Below, one piece after another: positions 24,895 to 35,212 of a DNA stretch of 64,000 nucleotides. Position 1 is the stretch's first letter. The number at the start of each line of letters is the position of its first letter. Where the stretch lies: assembly GCA_030549205.1 (NCBI GenBank), contig JAUKTV010000013.1:806001-870000 (forward strand). Reading direction: 5' to 3'. The translations under genes were made by a program, and so were the position numbers. Source of the DNA: Apiosordaria backusii (lineage: Eukaryota; Ascomycota; Sordariomycetes; Sordariales; Lasiosphaeriaceae). Under the pieces are notes generated by a model. It was not told where the DNA came from, did no database searches, and saw nothing but the letters and a program-made list of their open reading frames with translations.

Positions 24895-25110
24895 ACTTAA
24901 TAAGAGGCCTTGAAAGATAGTGAACAGGCCTTGAAAGATAGCCGATAGACCTCAAAGGATACTTGATAGGTGTTCTAATTGCATTTAAATCCTTATTAAA
25001 AATCATGCTTAATACCTATGTCTTTTCAATGCCTAATAATTATCTTTTCAACTTCTTATATCAAGTAGCAGTCTCTATTTTCTTGTCCACCACGTGATTC
25101 CTTATAGCAA
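24895..25110 (+). repeat. Dispersed ~210 bp repeat, copy B
   Basis: Second copy of the repeat at 130-340. Its first 75 bp contain three to four degenerate 18 bp units (AGGCCTTGAAAGATAG, then AGACCTCAAAGGATA). It keeps more C and G than copy A. It lies in a promoter-side intergenic region, not in a gene. Confidence 0.7.
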
Positions 25111-26563
25111 CACCGACGACCTGCAGAATTCCGCCAGGGTGAATGACAGATTGTTATTCAGTCCATCAAACCGGTTGTGATGTGTTGGCGGCGTCTTTCT
25201 GAGCCTGGAATTGTTCCTGTTTCATTCAACCGTCGTCGGGGCCGCGGACTTTGGCAAGGGAACTCAATGCAGTCTGCCGTTAGGTGAGCTCAAGTCTGGC
25301 CTGTTGTTGCGGTTGGCCACTGCGGCCCGGTGCACAAACCTGAGATGACGGATGACATGTGTGATCAGATGAAAAAAAATGACCAGGATTTACGGTTGTC
25401 AGTCCCAAAGAACCAATTGGTCTGTCACCATGCCGCGAAGCCCATCATCATCTGTCATCCTGTTATACTATCGCCTGATTGGTTCCGCATGACGTTAAAC
25501 ATACATAAAATTCCTGTGACCCTGATGTCTGACGATATGTAACCCAACTGGGGCAAAACACCAAGACGGAAATTCGTACCAGGTAAGTTTTTCAGATCAT
25601 TCATTATGTTGCACATCACGAGCAATCTTCAGCTCTCATCAGCTTTCAGATCCCAATACAGCTAATATTGTTCATCAATCAGACGAAAGTTCCCAGCATT
25701 CCTCAGACTGGGTCGCGGGTTTCGTCCTACCAGGCAATTCCGGGGTTTCAACAAGCCGCCCCCAAGGGCCATCAAAGGTCTGGCCAGGACTAATTACAGG
25801 CCCGGCACCCATTCATTTACTGTGGCGTTTACATGTATCATCCAGCTCGACAATTTTGAACTGCGCCGACGGCTCAGCCCAAGATTGGAAGCGCAGATGT
25901 CCAAGAGTCTGGGCGCCTGTCGAATCTTTGTGGCTTGCTTTAGCTTGCTCCGCATCGCTAGCATCTCTTGGGACAAAAGCTTGTCTCTGTTTTGACAGGC
26001 CTGACATCGCAAAATGGCCCAATCAGCATTCAGACTTTCAGCCTTGTTCAACTGCAACTGGACTTGGTCTTATGATCTATTTTTCCAATGTCTCTCAAAC
26101 AATGCGGTGAACACAGAGCTCAAGTGCACGCAACAAGGAGCCCAAACTTTCGATCAAACTCCAGATTTTAAGCCATGGCTGCAGGAACCCGACTCACCGG
26201 CTACGTGTCGTCTGATCGGGGGACTGCCCGTGTAGAATGTGGCCTGAGGCCGCCCGACCTGCGCCTGATGTGTTTCTTCGTCTACGATCCCAAGCATCAA
26301 CACCACTACGAGTATCTGCCCCTGGAGAAGAAGGCCAGCTACGAGCCTCCTATTCCGGACTCCGGGACTCGGCTGTCGAGGAGTCATTTTCTTAAGAATC
26401 TGGTTCCTTCCGCTTTGGGTTTCATGATGCTTCTACACCACACCGCTCTCAACCACATTCCTTTCCCACACCTGTTCTGGTAGCAGGGACCTAGCCTTGA
26501 CGCCAGGTTATTCAGTCATTCCTTTTTTTTGTCAATCTTTGACAACCGACTTTCCTTACAATA
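25111..26563. other. Intergenic stretch before the GH71 gene
   Basis: About 1.45 kb. An ATG-initiated 102-codon frame at 26175-26483 and several shorter ones are present, but none has recognisable motifs or codon bias like the neighbours, and they probably overlap the GH71 promoter. No repeat or RNA gene seen. Confidence 0.35.
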
Positions 26564-27886
26564 ATGAGGCTTCTTCTTGCACTCGCTGCCACGGCATCTG
26601 TGGTCTTGCCATCAGTACAGGCTGCCAAAGAAGTCTTTGCCCACGTTATTGTTGGCAACGTGCGATCTCTTGACAACGCTGACTGGGAAGACAACATAAA
26701 GTTGGCGCAGGAAGCGAAAATCGATGCCTTTGTCCTCAATATTGCACAGGGAGACGAGGGTAACGAAGCGTCTCTTCAAACCATCTTTCAGGCTGCCGAA
26801 AACTTGAACTTCAAATTGTTTTTCAGCTTCGACTACAAGGCCTTGGGAGCATGGCCAAAAGAAGCGGTCGTCGATCACCTTACAAGATTTGGCGCCAGCC
26901 CAGCATACTTCAGGACCGACGACGACAAGCTTTTTGTGTCCACTTTCGAGGGTCCCGACAATGCTGGAGACTGGGCTGACATCAAGACAACGACCAATTC
27001 CTTCTTCGTTCCCGATTGGTCATCCCAAGGCCCGGTGGCTGCTGCTGGGCTGGCTGATGGCGTAGCGGATGGGCTGTTCAGCTTTGATGCTTGGCCCACC
27101 GGTGATACGAACATCACTACGAAGGCCGACCTTGAATACCAAGCTGCTCTTGGGGACAGGACGTACATGATGGCCGTGTCCCCGTGGTTCTACACCAACC
27201 TTGCCAACCCCGACTTCACCAAGAACTGGCTCTGGCGCGGCGATGAGCTGTGGGATACGCGGTGGGCTCAGGTGATGGAGATCCAGCCAGACTTTGTGGA
27301 GATCCTCACCTGGAACGATTACGGCGAGTCTCACTACATTGGTCCCGTGCGCGAAAAGGAGCTGGGTCTTTTTGACACGTCTGCGCCAATCCTGTATGTT
27401 GAGAACATGAGTCATGATGGCTGGCGCAAGTTCTTGCCTTTTTATATTGAGCAGTACAAGACGGGGGCTGCACCGGATGAGTTTGAGGAGAGAGTCGCTG
27501 CCTACTACCGCACTGCTCCTGCTCTTGCTTGCCCTGATGGCGGTACCACTGGTAACAATGAAGACTTTAACGAGGTGGAGGAGGCGCCTCAGAATTTGAT
27601 GGATGATTCTGTTTTTTTTGCTGCGCTGCTGACGTCGGATGAGGGTGTTACTGTTGCGGTCAAGATTGGCGAGAATGAGCAGACGGGTACTTTTACCACT
27701 GTTCCAGCAAGCGGAGCGGGTACGCCGGGTGTTTACCGGGGTAGTGTCCCCTTTGGGGGTAACAGTGGCGATGTGGTTGTGACTGTGTCTCGTGGCGGAC
27801 AGGTTGTGGCTACGGCCGAGGGCGGGAAGCCGTTGGGGGCGACGTGCGAGTTTGATATCCAGAACTGGAATGCTGTTGCTGTTTAA
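26564..27886 (+). CDS. Secreted GH71 alpha-1,3-glucanase (mutanase)
   Basis: Single-exon frame of 440 residues. The signal peptide is MRLLLALAATASVVLPSVQA. The mature protein opens with FAHVIVGNV, the GH71 entry strand, then WEDNIKLAQEAKIDAFVLNI, FKLFFSFDYKA, FVSTFEGPD, FFVPDWSSQG and EILTWNDYGESHYIGP, all GH71 hallmarks; the Asp/Glu pair in these motifs supplies the acid residues. GH71 enzymes hydrolyse alpha-1,3-glucan, a fungal wall polymer, in wall remodelling, spore or septum release, or attack on other fungi. The final ~90 residues are a beta-rich tail (DSVFFAALLTSDEGVTVAVK...), and there is no CBM24. Length is usual for the catalytic form without a binding domain. Confidence 0.92.
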   Translation: MRLLLALAATASVVLPSVQAAKEVFAHVIVGNVRSLDNADWEDNIKLAQEAKIDAFVLNIAQGDEGNEASLQTIFQAAENLNFKLFFSFDYKALGAWPKEAVVDHLTRFGASPAYFRTDDDKLFVSTFEGPDNAGDWADIKTTTNSFFVPDWSSQGPVAAAGLADGVADGLFSFDAWPTGDTNITTKADLEYQAALGDRTYMMAVSPWFYTNLANPDFTKNWLWRGDELWDTRWAQVMEIQPDFVEILTWNDYGESHYIGPVREKELGLFDTSAPILYVENMSHDGWRKFLPFYIEQYKTGAAPDEFEERVAAYYRTAPALACPDGGTTGNNEDFNEVEEAPQNLMDDSVFFAALLTSDEGVTVAVKIGENEQTGTFTTVPASGAGTPGVYRGSVPFGGNSGDVVVTVSRGGQVVATAEGGKPLGATCEFDIQNWNAVAV

Positions 27887-29110
27887 GGGGTTGGGACTTT
27901 TTGAGATGATTAGATACCTAGAAACTCCTGGTGACGATTGAATGCAGGGCACTAATGATCGACCATTTCTTTCTATCTGAACATTTTGTGGATCTTTGTG
28001 CTGCCAGTGACTGCTTGGTTAGTAAGGCGAAAGTTTCTGCCGTACCTCAGCTCTATCGGCCCCCCATATGAAATCCCCCGCGCTTTTCTGTGGACCCTTC
28101 GATGGAGACCGAACTGGAACCTTTCTGCTTACTTTAGAGGTGCGTTTCCTTCTTGCTCCGGATACCATGTCCATCCACCATCAAAACTCGACCTACCATC
28201 CCGTGAACGACCCCATTTGTCTTCCCCAAACTCAAAGTCCACAATGCAACCAACACTCAACCGTCCCGAATATCCCGCTCCCCGCCGATAAATTGGTTGC
28301 ATGCTAGATCCTTTAGTGGAGGAACCTTGTTTGGACCCAATCACCAGCCATGCTGACGCCGATCCATTACGACCTACCCCGGATACTAGCCCGGGTTTTA
28401 CACCATCACCATCCGCCAACCAATCCTGAATTCTTCCGTTACACTTTTCTCAATGCTCCCTCCGTGGGGCTCCTATTTACTGCAAGATCGGCCCGGCTCT
28501 GAATCCTTTCCCCACAGCCATTGCCATCGGAGTGGCCTTCAGTCAGGTTTCTAGTGGTGCGCATTGCTAGCTCTCCATTTCCACATCCAACATGACAAAG
28601 ACGTAATAGTTGGCTCACGGCGCTTAGAAGTGACGGCAGACACCGAGGCTGTGGGGAAGACAGGAAGTGGTCCACTCGGGGTGCTGCAAGGGGACTCTAT
28701 ATCCGCGGCCCGGCATACCACCCCCCGCGCTTCAATCAGGAAGCTGATCTGACTTACATCCTAGTCGGCTTATTCCACCCCGGCAAATATTATCACTATA
28801 TCTTGATTGTCATGTCAGGCACGCAACACGCTCACACCCGATTTGCCGTTGCCTAATACTGCCCTGAGATGGGATTCGAAGGGATGATCCGGCCTTATTA
28901 GGCTGGGCCACTATGTCCGCATTGCTCCCCTGCATTTGCACGATCAAAAGTCTATATCGTCCCGAGCACCGGGATACTTGGCGGAAATTGCGAAACTGCG
29001 CCCCTGAATCTGATATTAAAAGGTCCCAGCCCGCTGGTCGATCTCACCGTGGAGGTCTGCCCCAGATTTCTTTCGTAGACCGTCTCAAGCATACCTTCAT
29101 CACCGTCAGA
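27887..29110. other. Intergenic between GH71 and the lactonase-like gene
   Basis: 1.2 kb without a convincing gene; short ORFs on both strands lack motifs. A tRNA-like fragment without an anticodon arm lies at 28861-28911 (- strand) and is discussed among the rejected items. The last ~200 bp form the promoter and 5' leader of the next gene. Confidence 0.35.
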
Positions 29111-30338
29111 ATGTCCAAGAAGCTCATCGCTTTCCTCCTTGCGCTTCCGGCCTCAGCCGAGATCATCTATGCTACGTCGTACAATGATCACACTGTCACG
29201 TCGTTGAAGCTGGATGGGTCGTCCTTGACTCGTGTCTCTCAGAATCTCGACTGTGGGTCTGAGCCTACTTGGTTGACTCTTGACAAGTCAAAGTCGGTAC
29301 TGTACTGCCTGAATGAGGGCTGGGGTGGATCTTCCTCCATCACTTCGTACAGGACCAGTGCCAGTGGAACCCTTGAGACTCTGGATGTTCTCTCCGTTCT
29401 CAAGAGCCCAGTTGCCTCGACTCTTTTTGGTGCCAACAACACCAAGCTTGCCGTGGCTCACTAGTAGGTCTTCACTCTGCAGGTGGTACAGGCCATTGGA
29501 ACACTAACAAAATCACAGTGACACCTCCGCCTTCTCTACGTTCTCCGTTGCGGACCCAACCAACCTCTCCCTCCTGGATCAGCAAACCTACCAGCTGACT
29601 GCGCCCGGCACTGTCCCAGAGCGCCAGGATGCCCCTCATCTTCACGACGCCATTCTTGACCCCTCCAAGAAGTTCATCCTGGTCCCTGACCTCGGTGCCG
29701 ATCTTATCCGCGTCTTCCAAGTCGATGATGGAGCGGCGGCTGCTACTGCCGTGACCTCCATCCCGACCATTGCCGGCTCCGGGCCCAGGCACGTCGCCTT
29801 CGCCAAGGCCGGCCGCAAGACCTTTTTGTACTCCTTCAACGAGCTCTCCAACACCATCAGCGGCTACACCGTCACCTACAAGCGCGACGCGGCGCCCGAG
29901 TTCACCCGCATCTTTAACATCCCCTCTGGCGGCCCGGGAACCACCGTTCCCGCTGGCACCAAGGCGGCCGAGATTGAGGTGTCTCCCGACCAGAGATTTG
30001 TTATTGTTTCGTCTCGCGGTGAGAACAGTTTGGAGATTCAAAACTTTGATACGGACGGCCCGTCGACGATCAAGTCGGATCCTCTGCACACTTTTGCGAT
30101 CAACCAGCAGACGGGCGCTTTGACGCATGTGCAGACTGCGCCTGCTGGTGGGAGGAACCCGCGTGGGTTTTCGCTGAACAAGGCGGGGACGAAGCTGGTG
30201 AGCGCGCTGCAGGATGATAACAGGGTTGTGGTGTATGAGAGGGATGTAAGGACGGGGAAGCTGGGGAAGGTGCTGGCTTATGCTAGTGTGGGGAGTGGGC
30301 CGAATAATGGGCCGAATTATGCTCTTTTTGATGAGTAG
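29111..30338 (+). CDS. Secreted seven-bladed beta-propeller lactonase-like protein
   Basis: Exons 29111-29463 and 29519-30338 (55 bp intron GTAGGT...CACAG) give 390 residues. The start at 29111 is chosen because it yields a signal peptide (KKLIAFLLALPASA) although the frame is open farther upstream. The fold is the YbhE / 6-phosphogluconolactonase type (Pfam lactonase, 7-bladed propeller): YATSYNDHTVTSLKL, LNEGWGG, HDAILDPSKKFILVPDLG, GPRHVAF, LYSFNELSNTISGY, RFVIVSSRGENSLEI and NPRGFSLNKAGTKLV recur as blades. Relatives include carboxy-muconate cyclase-like proteins; secretion makes a role on extracellular lactones or aromatic products possible. No metal ligands are asserted. Splice phase is exact (1173 coding bases). 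Confidence 0.87.
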
Positions 30339-30665
30339 ATAGGATGAGGGGGGGGATGGGTTGGTGTGGAATAAAGAGTTTTTGTTGAATGGTGTTTTTG
30401 GTACATGTTTTGGGCGCCCGATGATATTGGAAGTCAAAAGATGTCTCGACTTATCCCTTTGTGGTGTTTTAGATAAGGTAGCAACAAAGTGATTTGTTTC
30501 ATTGCCATGCAAGATTGTCTTGATCCAGAAGATACCACCATGAAGAAAGAGAAACTGCCCAAGTTTCTTACGTATAAGGTCTCTATTTTCACCTCTTGCG
30601 TTCCTCTCACCTTTTAATCTTGACACAGTCCTCCACTCCAGCTTGCAACACTCCTCATCATCAAC
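30339..30665. other. Intergenic, 327 bp
   Basis: Holds the 3' end of the lactonase-like gene and the promoter of the next gene. Nothing else seen. Confidence 0.4.
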
Positions 30666-32015
30666 ATGAAGTCCCAAAAGCCCAAACCCACCTCATCTCG
30701 CAATGCGCGTGCTCCAGCTTCATCATCCCCTACTTCGATCCCCGCCCCAACCAGCAACGTCTCGACTTCAAACAGCAGCCAAGCCAAAGCCAAAGCCAAG
30801 GACAAGCAAGATGAACGTGACGAGAAACTGGAAGACATCCTCACCAAATGGTCCAGCGCGCCCCAGAGAAAGTCTTTGCCGTTCTTGAACGACCTGCACA
30901 AAGTAGGTCGTTTGTATGATAATGTTGTTAAAGCGAGAAGGGGTCATAGTCGGGAGAGGCAGTTTGAGGTTTATGATGAGGTGAGGGGTCATCTTGATGG
31001 CATTCTTAGGGGGGTTGAGAGCAGCAAGAGGATGGGTGGTGATGCGGGGGAGCACTTGCCGTCGACGCTGGGGGTCAATAATGGTAAGACGACGGACATG
31101 ATGGCTGGGAATATCATTGAACCATCAGCCCCGGGATTGAAGGGTCCCAACGGAAATGGGTTCCCTTGGCGGAGGGCATCACCGACTACCCCTACCCGGA
31201 GTAGCAAGAAGGCGAGAGACCAGGACCTGAAGATGTCTGACACACAGGTCGACAGCCACGAAAGCTCCCACACCGTGACTGTTGCCCCTACAACCCCCCC
31301 TGCTCTCGACCCAGACAACAACACCTCCCCCCCTCAACCCCCCTCCGCGCCAAAGTTCTCTCGACCGATCCCCATCCGCAGCAAGCCCCTGGATCCTTCC
31401 TACGACAACAACTCGGAGTCACCACTCCTCCTCCCGCCTTTGGACCTCCCCCTCCCACCCATGCGCCCCATCATCCCAAACCCAAACACAACCACAACCG
31501 CAACCACAGCCAACACGAGCACTGCCCATGCTGGGGATACTGGGGTTTTGTTGGAAGAAAGACACCCCCATCTGAAGCCGATGTACACACAGTCGTATGT
31601 GAATGGAGTTGTCGAGGCGATGAAGCACGCTCATGGCACTATTGCGAAGTTGTCACAGGAGAAGAGGGAGGTTGAAAGTAGGTTGGGGGTGTTGGAGGAG
31701 AAGCAGAAGATGTGGCATGCGCTTGTGCATGGGCAGGGGTGCCGGTGTTGGGAGGGGAGGTGGTGGGGGGAGGTGGAGGAGGGGTTGATTGAGAGGAGGG
31801 GGTTGCTACTGACTGGGAAAGGGGAGGGGGAGGGGGACAAGAAATGGGAGGGGGAGAAGTGGGAGTGTGTGGTTGAGGAGGATGTCAAGGGTGAAGAGGG
31901 GGAAGAGGATAAGGGAGAGGTTGCTTTAAGGATTGATGAAACGGTTGATGGGGATGAGGATGATTCTTGGGATATTTTGACGGGTCCTGTTGTTGACCTT
32001 TTGGAGAGTGAGTGA
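30666..32015 (+). CDS. Hypothetical low-complexity protein with coiled coil
   Basis: Open frame of 449 residues with an ATG in good context (TCAACATG). Not recognised. Residues 1-50 are Ser/Pro/Ala/Lys-rich and probably disordered. Residues ~55-120 look folded (KLEDILTKWSSAPQRKSLPF, LHKVGRLYDNVVKARRG, FEVYDEVRGHLDGIL). A Pro/Thr-rich linker follows (~170-300), then a conserved-looking helix region (YVNGVVEAMKHAHGTIAKLS, EKREVESRLGVLEEKQKMW) and a CRCWEGRWWGEVEEG stretch. The C-terminus is strongly acidic. The shape suggests a scaffolding or nuclear protein. A short intron inside the linker cannot be excluded. Confidence 0.65.
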   Translation: MKSQKPKPTSSRNARAPASSSPTSIPAPTSNVSTSNSSQAKAKAKDKQDERDEKLEDILTKWSSAPQRKSLPFLNDLHKVGRLYDNVVKARRGHSRERQFEVYDEVRGHLDGILRGVESSKRMGGDAGEHLPSTLGVNNGKTTDMMAGNIIEPSAPGLKGPNGNGFPWRRASPTTPTRSSKKARDQDLKMSDTQVDSHESSHTVTVAPTTPPALDPDNNTSPPQPPSAPKFSRPIPIRSKPLDPSYDNNSESPLLLPPLDLPLPPMRPIIPNPNTTTTATTANTSTAHAGDTGVLLEERHPHLKPMYTQSYVNGVVEAMKHAHGTIAKLSQEKREVESRLGVLEEKQKMWHALVHGQGCRCWEGRWWGEVEEGLIERRGLLLTGKGEGEGDKKWEGEKWECVVEEDVKGEEGEEDKGEVALRIDETVDGDEDDSWDILTGPVVDLLESE

Positions 32016-32982
32016 GGAGTGCCCGGAGGGGGAAGATGAGGATGTATGGGATAAGGTAGTGATTTGAGGGGGAATATTGTCTAGACGGAGGTTTGACTGC
32101 TGGGTTGCTTTTTTGACCCTGAACTACATGTATTGTTTACTGCCATGGACCATCTAGATGTGTTTAAGCTCAAGCGAAGCCACAAAATGTACTTTGAAGT
32201 TTTCAGAGGCAGCTGTCAAATCAAGCTTTGCATCTCTACCTTATCATTTGTGAGAGTCAGCCTTGGTAAAAGACGTTTCAAACATCAATTCTCCACTGTT
32301 AAACGTAACGACTTTGACGCGCGTTCCAGACTCATTCTTTCTGTCAAACCTGAAAGACCTGCAAGATCTTCACAGGGAATAAAACCGTTGTACGCAACTT
32401 CAGAGATTTACGGATAAAAGCTTGATGAAAACAAGGTGAAACAAAGCTTATTAGGAGGTTGGTCCCCACATCAACGTCATGCACCAGCGCCGAGATGCCG
32501 CGTTGTGACACAACGATCGGCGTTCAGGCCGGGCCCGGATGTGGGGCAGTTCTCGGGGCAGGCAACACCCGCCGATTGACAGCTCACAGTGGCTGACTTC
32601 ACGGAGTTAAACGCGTTGGTCACAGACTAAATTTTGGGGGAGCATCTCGCCGTTGAGATATGGCATTAGAAACTTTGATGACCGATCGCTTCCGACGGTG
32701 ACGGAGCCGGGTTCGGGCGCCGGAACGCCGATCTTGAAGATTTCCGCCGGCTCATTGGCCATTAGGAGGCTGTCATGACGTCTCGGATCATCGCTGTGTA
32801 GCTTGTCGGGTCAGGATGTGGGATAACAGACGTCGTGGACTCGGAGCAAAAGCTCCTGTCCAAGTTCAAGATGACTTACATCAACACCTGTTCGATGAGC
32901 ACGATTTAAAAGACATACGACCGCTGTTTAATAGCACTTCGACTGCGACAAACCACCCAATTTCACCAGACTCACACACAAA
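32016..32982. other. Intergenic, promoter of the dehydrogenase gene
   Basis: About 970 bp with only short unrecognised frames. GC-rich between 32480 and 32780. No RNA gene or repeat found. Confidence 0.35.
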
Positions 32983-34023
32983 ATGAGCCCCTCCACCACA
33001 AGAGCACTCCGCTTCGCCTCAAGGCAAGCCCGTCTCTGCCAAAATGTCACTCGCTCCAACCCCGTAAACCGCCTCACCACACCAACCACCACCCTTCGCC
33101 TCCTCCACACCTCCCCACCCCTCCTCACAACCAAACCCCAAAACCCCAACCCAATCCACAACCAAACCCACTCCCCCAAGCCCTCCCCCACCGAAAACAT
33201 CGGCCGCAAACGCTTCTCCGACTTCGACCTCGCAGGAAAAGTCTACATCGTCACCGGCGGCGCCCAAGGCCTAGGCCTAACCCTAGCTGAAGCCCTCGTC
33301 GAAGCAGGCGGCAAAGTCTACTGCCTCGACCGGCACCCCTCCCCCTCCGACCCAGACCAATGGTCCCGCGCCCAATCCCGCGTTGTCCCCTCCTGGGGCG
33401 GCTCCCTCCACTACTGCCAGCAAGACGTCTCCGACAATTCCTCCCTCGACTCCCTCATCGCGTCCATCGCGGCCGAGAACAAACGGCTAGACGGTGTTGT
33501 CGCCGCGGCGGGGATCCAGCAAATCACCCCCGCGATGGAGTACAAACCTGAGGACGTCGCCAAGATGCTCGAGGTGAATTATACTGGGGTTTTCATGACT
33601 GCTACGGCAGCGGCGAGGCAGATGTTTAAATACAAGACAAAAGGCGCGTCGATTTGCTTGATTGCAAGTATGAGTGGCTTGATTGCGAACAAGGGGTTGC
33701 TCAGCCCGGTATATAACTCGAGTAAAGCGGGTGTGATCCAGCTGGCGAGAAATCTGGCGATGGAGTGGAGTCCTACGCGGCCGGATGGGACCGGGGGGAT
33801 AAGGGTTAATTGTATTTCTCCGGGCCACATCCTCACTCCGATGGTGCTGAAGAATTTTGAGGAGGTGCCTGGGTTGAGGAAAAAGTGGGAGGCGGAGAAC
33901 ATGATGGGACGGTTGGCCGAGACGAGCGAGTTCAAGGCGGCGGTGTTGTTCTTGATGGGGACGGGGAGCAGTTTTATGACGGGGAATAATCTTGTTATTG
34001 ATGGTGGTCATACTGCTTGGTAG
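32983..34023 (+). CDS. Short-chain dehydrogenase/reductase with mitochondrial-type leader
   Basis: Single-exon frame of 346 residues. Residues 1-75 are rich in Arg, Ser, Thr and Pro without acidic residues (RALRFASRQARLCQNVTRSN), as in a mitochondrial import sequence. The Rossmann domain follows: GKVYIVTGGAQGLGLTLAEA binds NAD(P), then DRHP after strand 2, AAAGIQ, NYTGVF, the catalytic Ser in CLIASMSGLI, the YxxxK pair in YNSSKAGV, and SPGHILTPM. The ending NNLVIDGGHTAW is typical of SDRs that form tetramers. Closest in style are fungal polyol/sorbose or D-arabinitol dehydrogenases; the substrate is not shown by the sequence. Third codon positions shift from C in the first half to G/T in the second. 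Confidence 0.9.
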   Translation: MSPSTTRALRFASRQARLCQNVTRSNPVNRLTTPTTTLRLLHTSPPLLTTKPQNPNPIHNQTHSPKPSPTENIGRKRFSDFDLAGKVYIVTGGAQGLGLTLAEALVEAGGKVYCLDRHPSPSDPDQWSRAQSRVVPSWGGSLHYCQQDVSDNSSLDSLIASIAAENKRLDGVVAAAGIQQITPAMEYKPEDVAKMLEVNYTGVFMTATAAARQMFKYKTKGASICLIASMSGLIANKGLLSPVYNSSKAGVIQLARNLAMEWSPTRPDGTGGIRVNCISPGHILTPMVLKNFEEVPGLRKKWEAENMMGRLAETSEFKAAVLFLMGTGSSFMTGNNLVIDGGHTAW

Positions 34024-34270
34024 TCGGGGCTGTGTAAGAGTAGATTGCCTATGTGCATGTAATTAGAGGTGGTGTTGTTGTATGAAAGATATAGAAAGTG
34101 ATGTGTATACTTAGTCCAAGTCTCCGGTTTTGCCAATATCTAATACCCAACATGCGATTCCAGTTTGCTAGTCGACAGTGACATCGACTTATACCCATAA
34201 ACGCACTTATTCCGTTCAAATATACATTCCAACAGCACGCTACTTGCACAAACCATCCCCGTTGTTTGCC

Positions 34271-35212
34271 TCAAGAAGCCTGTCCAGAAGTGTTCGCCTC
34301 AGTGCCAGTGTTCAAACGCGGCGGAAACTCTCGCCCGTAGAACTTGATGCCGAATTCGAACGAGACGCCTCCTAATGGTACAATTGGTACAGGAACGCGT
34401 GCGCGATAGTCACCGTTTTGTGCTGAGACCTCTGGTCTTGACCAAGGCAGCGACCTTATGAATGACACGAATTGTCGCCACGTGCATACAAAGTAGACGT
34501 AGGCCAGGGCGGCATGTGAAATACTGCAGTGGAAAATATCAGCACCAAACATTTACCTTCTCATGAGCGGAATACCTACCCAACGCCTAAGAAGAACAAC
34601 AGGCCCGTGTACACGAGCGTATGGAACCGATCGACCCAGGCAAGACACCTTGGGTCGGCAGGGTAGTACTGCTCCCTATCCCGATACTGACATCTATGAC
34701 CGGATTCGGACATGAGGTCACCCAGCACTACAAAGACGAGTGGTATGGTAATAGCGGCGCCAAGTCCATGTATGAGGAAGTTTAGGAAGGCAGGACCCAA
34801 CAAACGGCGGCGGTAGTAGAAGAGGAGCAAGTTTGCCAGTCCCCACACGATCGTGATAATCCCCTAGAAAAGACGTCAATATCAGCACAGAATAGCTGAA
34901 AGATACCAGGGGGCCACATACAACCGTCACTGAGGCCTGGGCCAAATCCTGCACTCTATAAGGTGGATAATAGTATTTGGGCGGGTCACGAGCGAAGGGG
35001 CCGTACACCAGTCCCAAGCCAACAGCGACGAGAGAATCAATTACGCTGTTCAGGTGAGCGAGAACGGCAACCTTGAGCTCGCCGGGACTTTGAAAGGTTG
35101 GCTGGTTCGCACTTTGGTCGGTTTCCGGGTTGGCGTCGGCAACAGTAGGCGCCGCGGTGTTGCGGTCTTCATCATTCCCCCCCAATAACGGGGTGGTCTC
35201 GTTGGCAGCCAT
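34271..35212 (-). CDS. Four-TM membrane protein of unknown function
   Basis: Three exons, 35212-34922, 34863-34580 and 34523-34271, with introns of 58 bp (GTATGT...CTAG) and 56 bp (GTAGGT...GCAG); 828 coding bases, 275 residues. The N-terminus (MAANETTPLLGG) carries an ETTPLL dileucine-type signal common in vacuolar and endosomal fungal proteins. Predicted membrane segments are near SVIDSLVAVGLGLVYGP, TVVGIITIVWGLANLLLFYY, LIHGLGAAITIPLVFVVLG and LVYTGLLFFLGVGISHAALA, the second and fourth each completed across a splice site, which supports the model. Family not recognised. Convergent with the dehydrogenase gene, 247 bp between stops. Confidence 0.8.

Noticed and set aside
26175..26483. 102-codon frame upstream of GH71
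   Set aside because: No motif, mixed codon use, and close to the GH71 start where the promoter must lie.
27020..27952. 310-codon frame on the - strand
   Set aside because: Lies over the GH71 gene; no motifs, and it is explained by codon bias on the sense strand.
28861..28911. tRNA-like stretch on the - strand
   Set aside because: A D-arm-like GGCCTAAT...AAGGC and a TTCGAATCC T-loop-like box are present, but the anticodon arm is missing and the acceptor ends do not pair. At best a decayed fragment.
29472..30677. 401-codon frame on the - strand
   Set aside because: Antisense to the lactonase-like gene, whose sense strand has clear propeller motifs, a signal peptide and exact splice phase. 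The antisense product is low-complexity.
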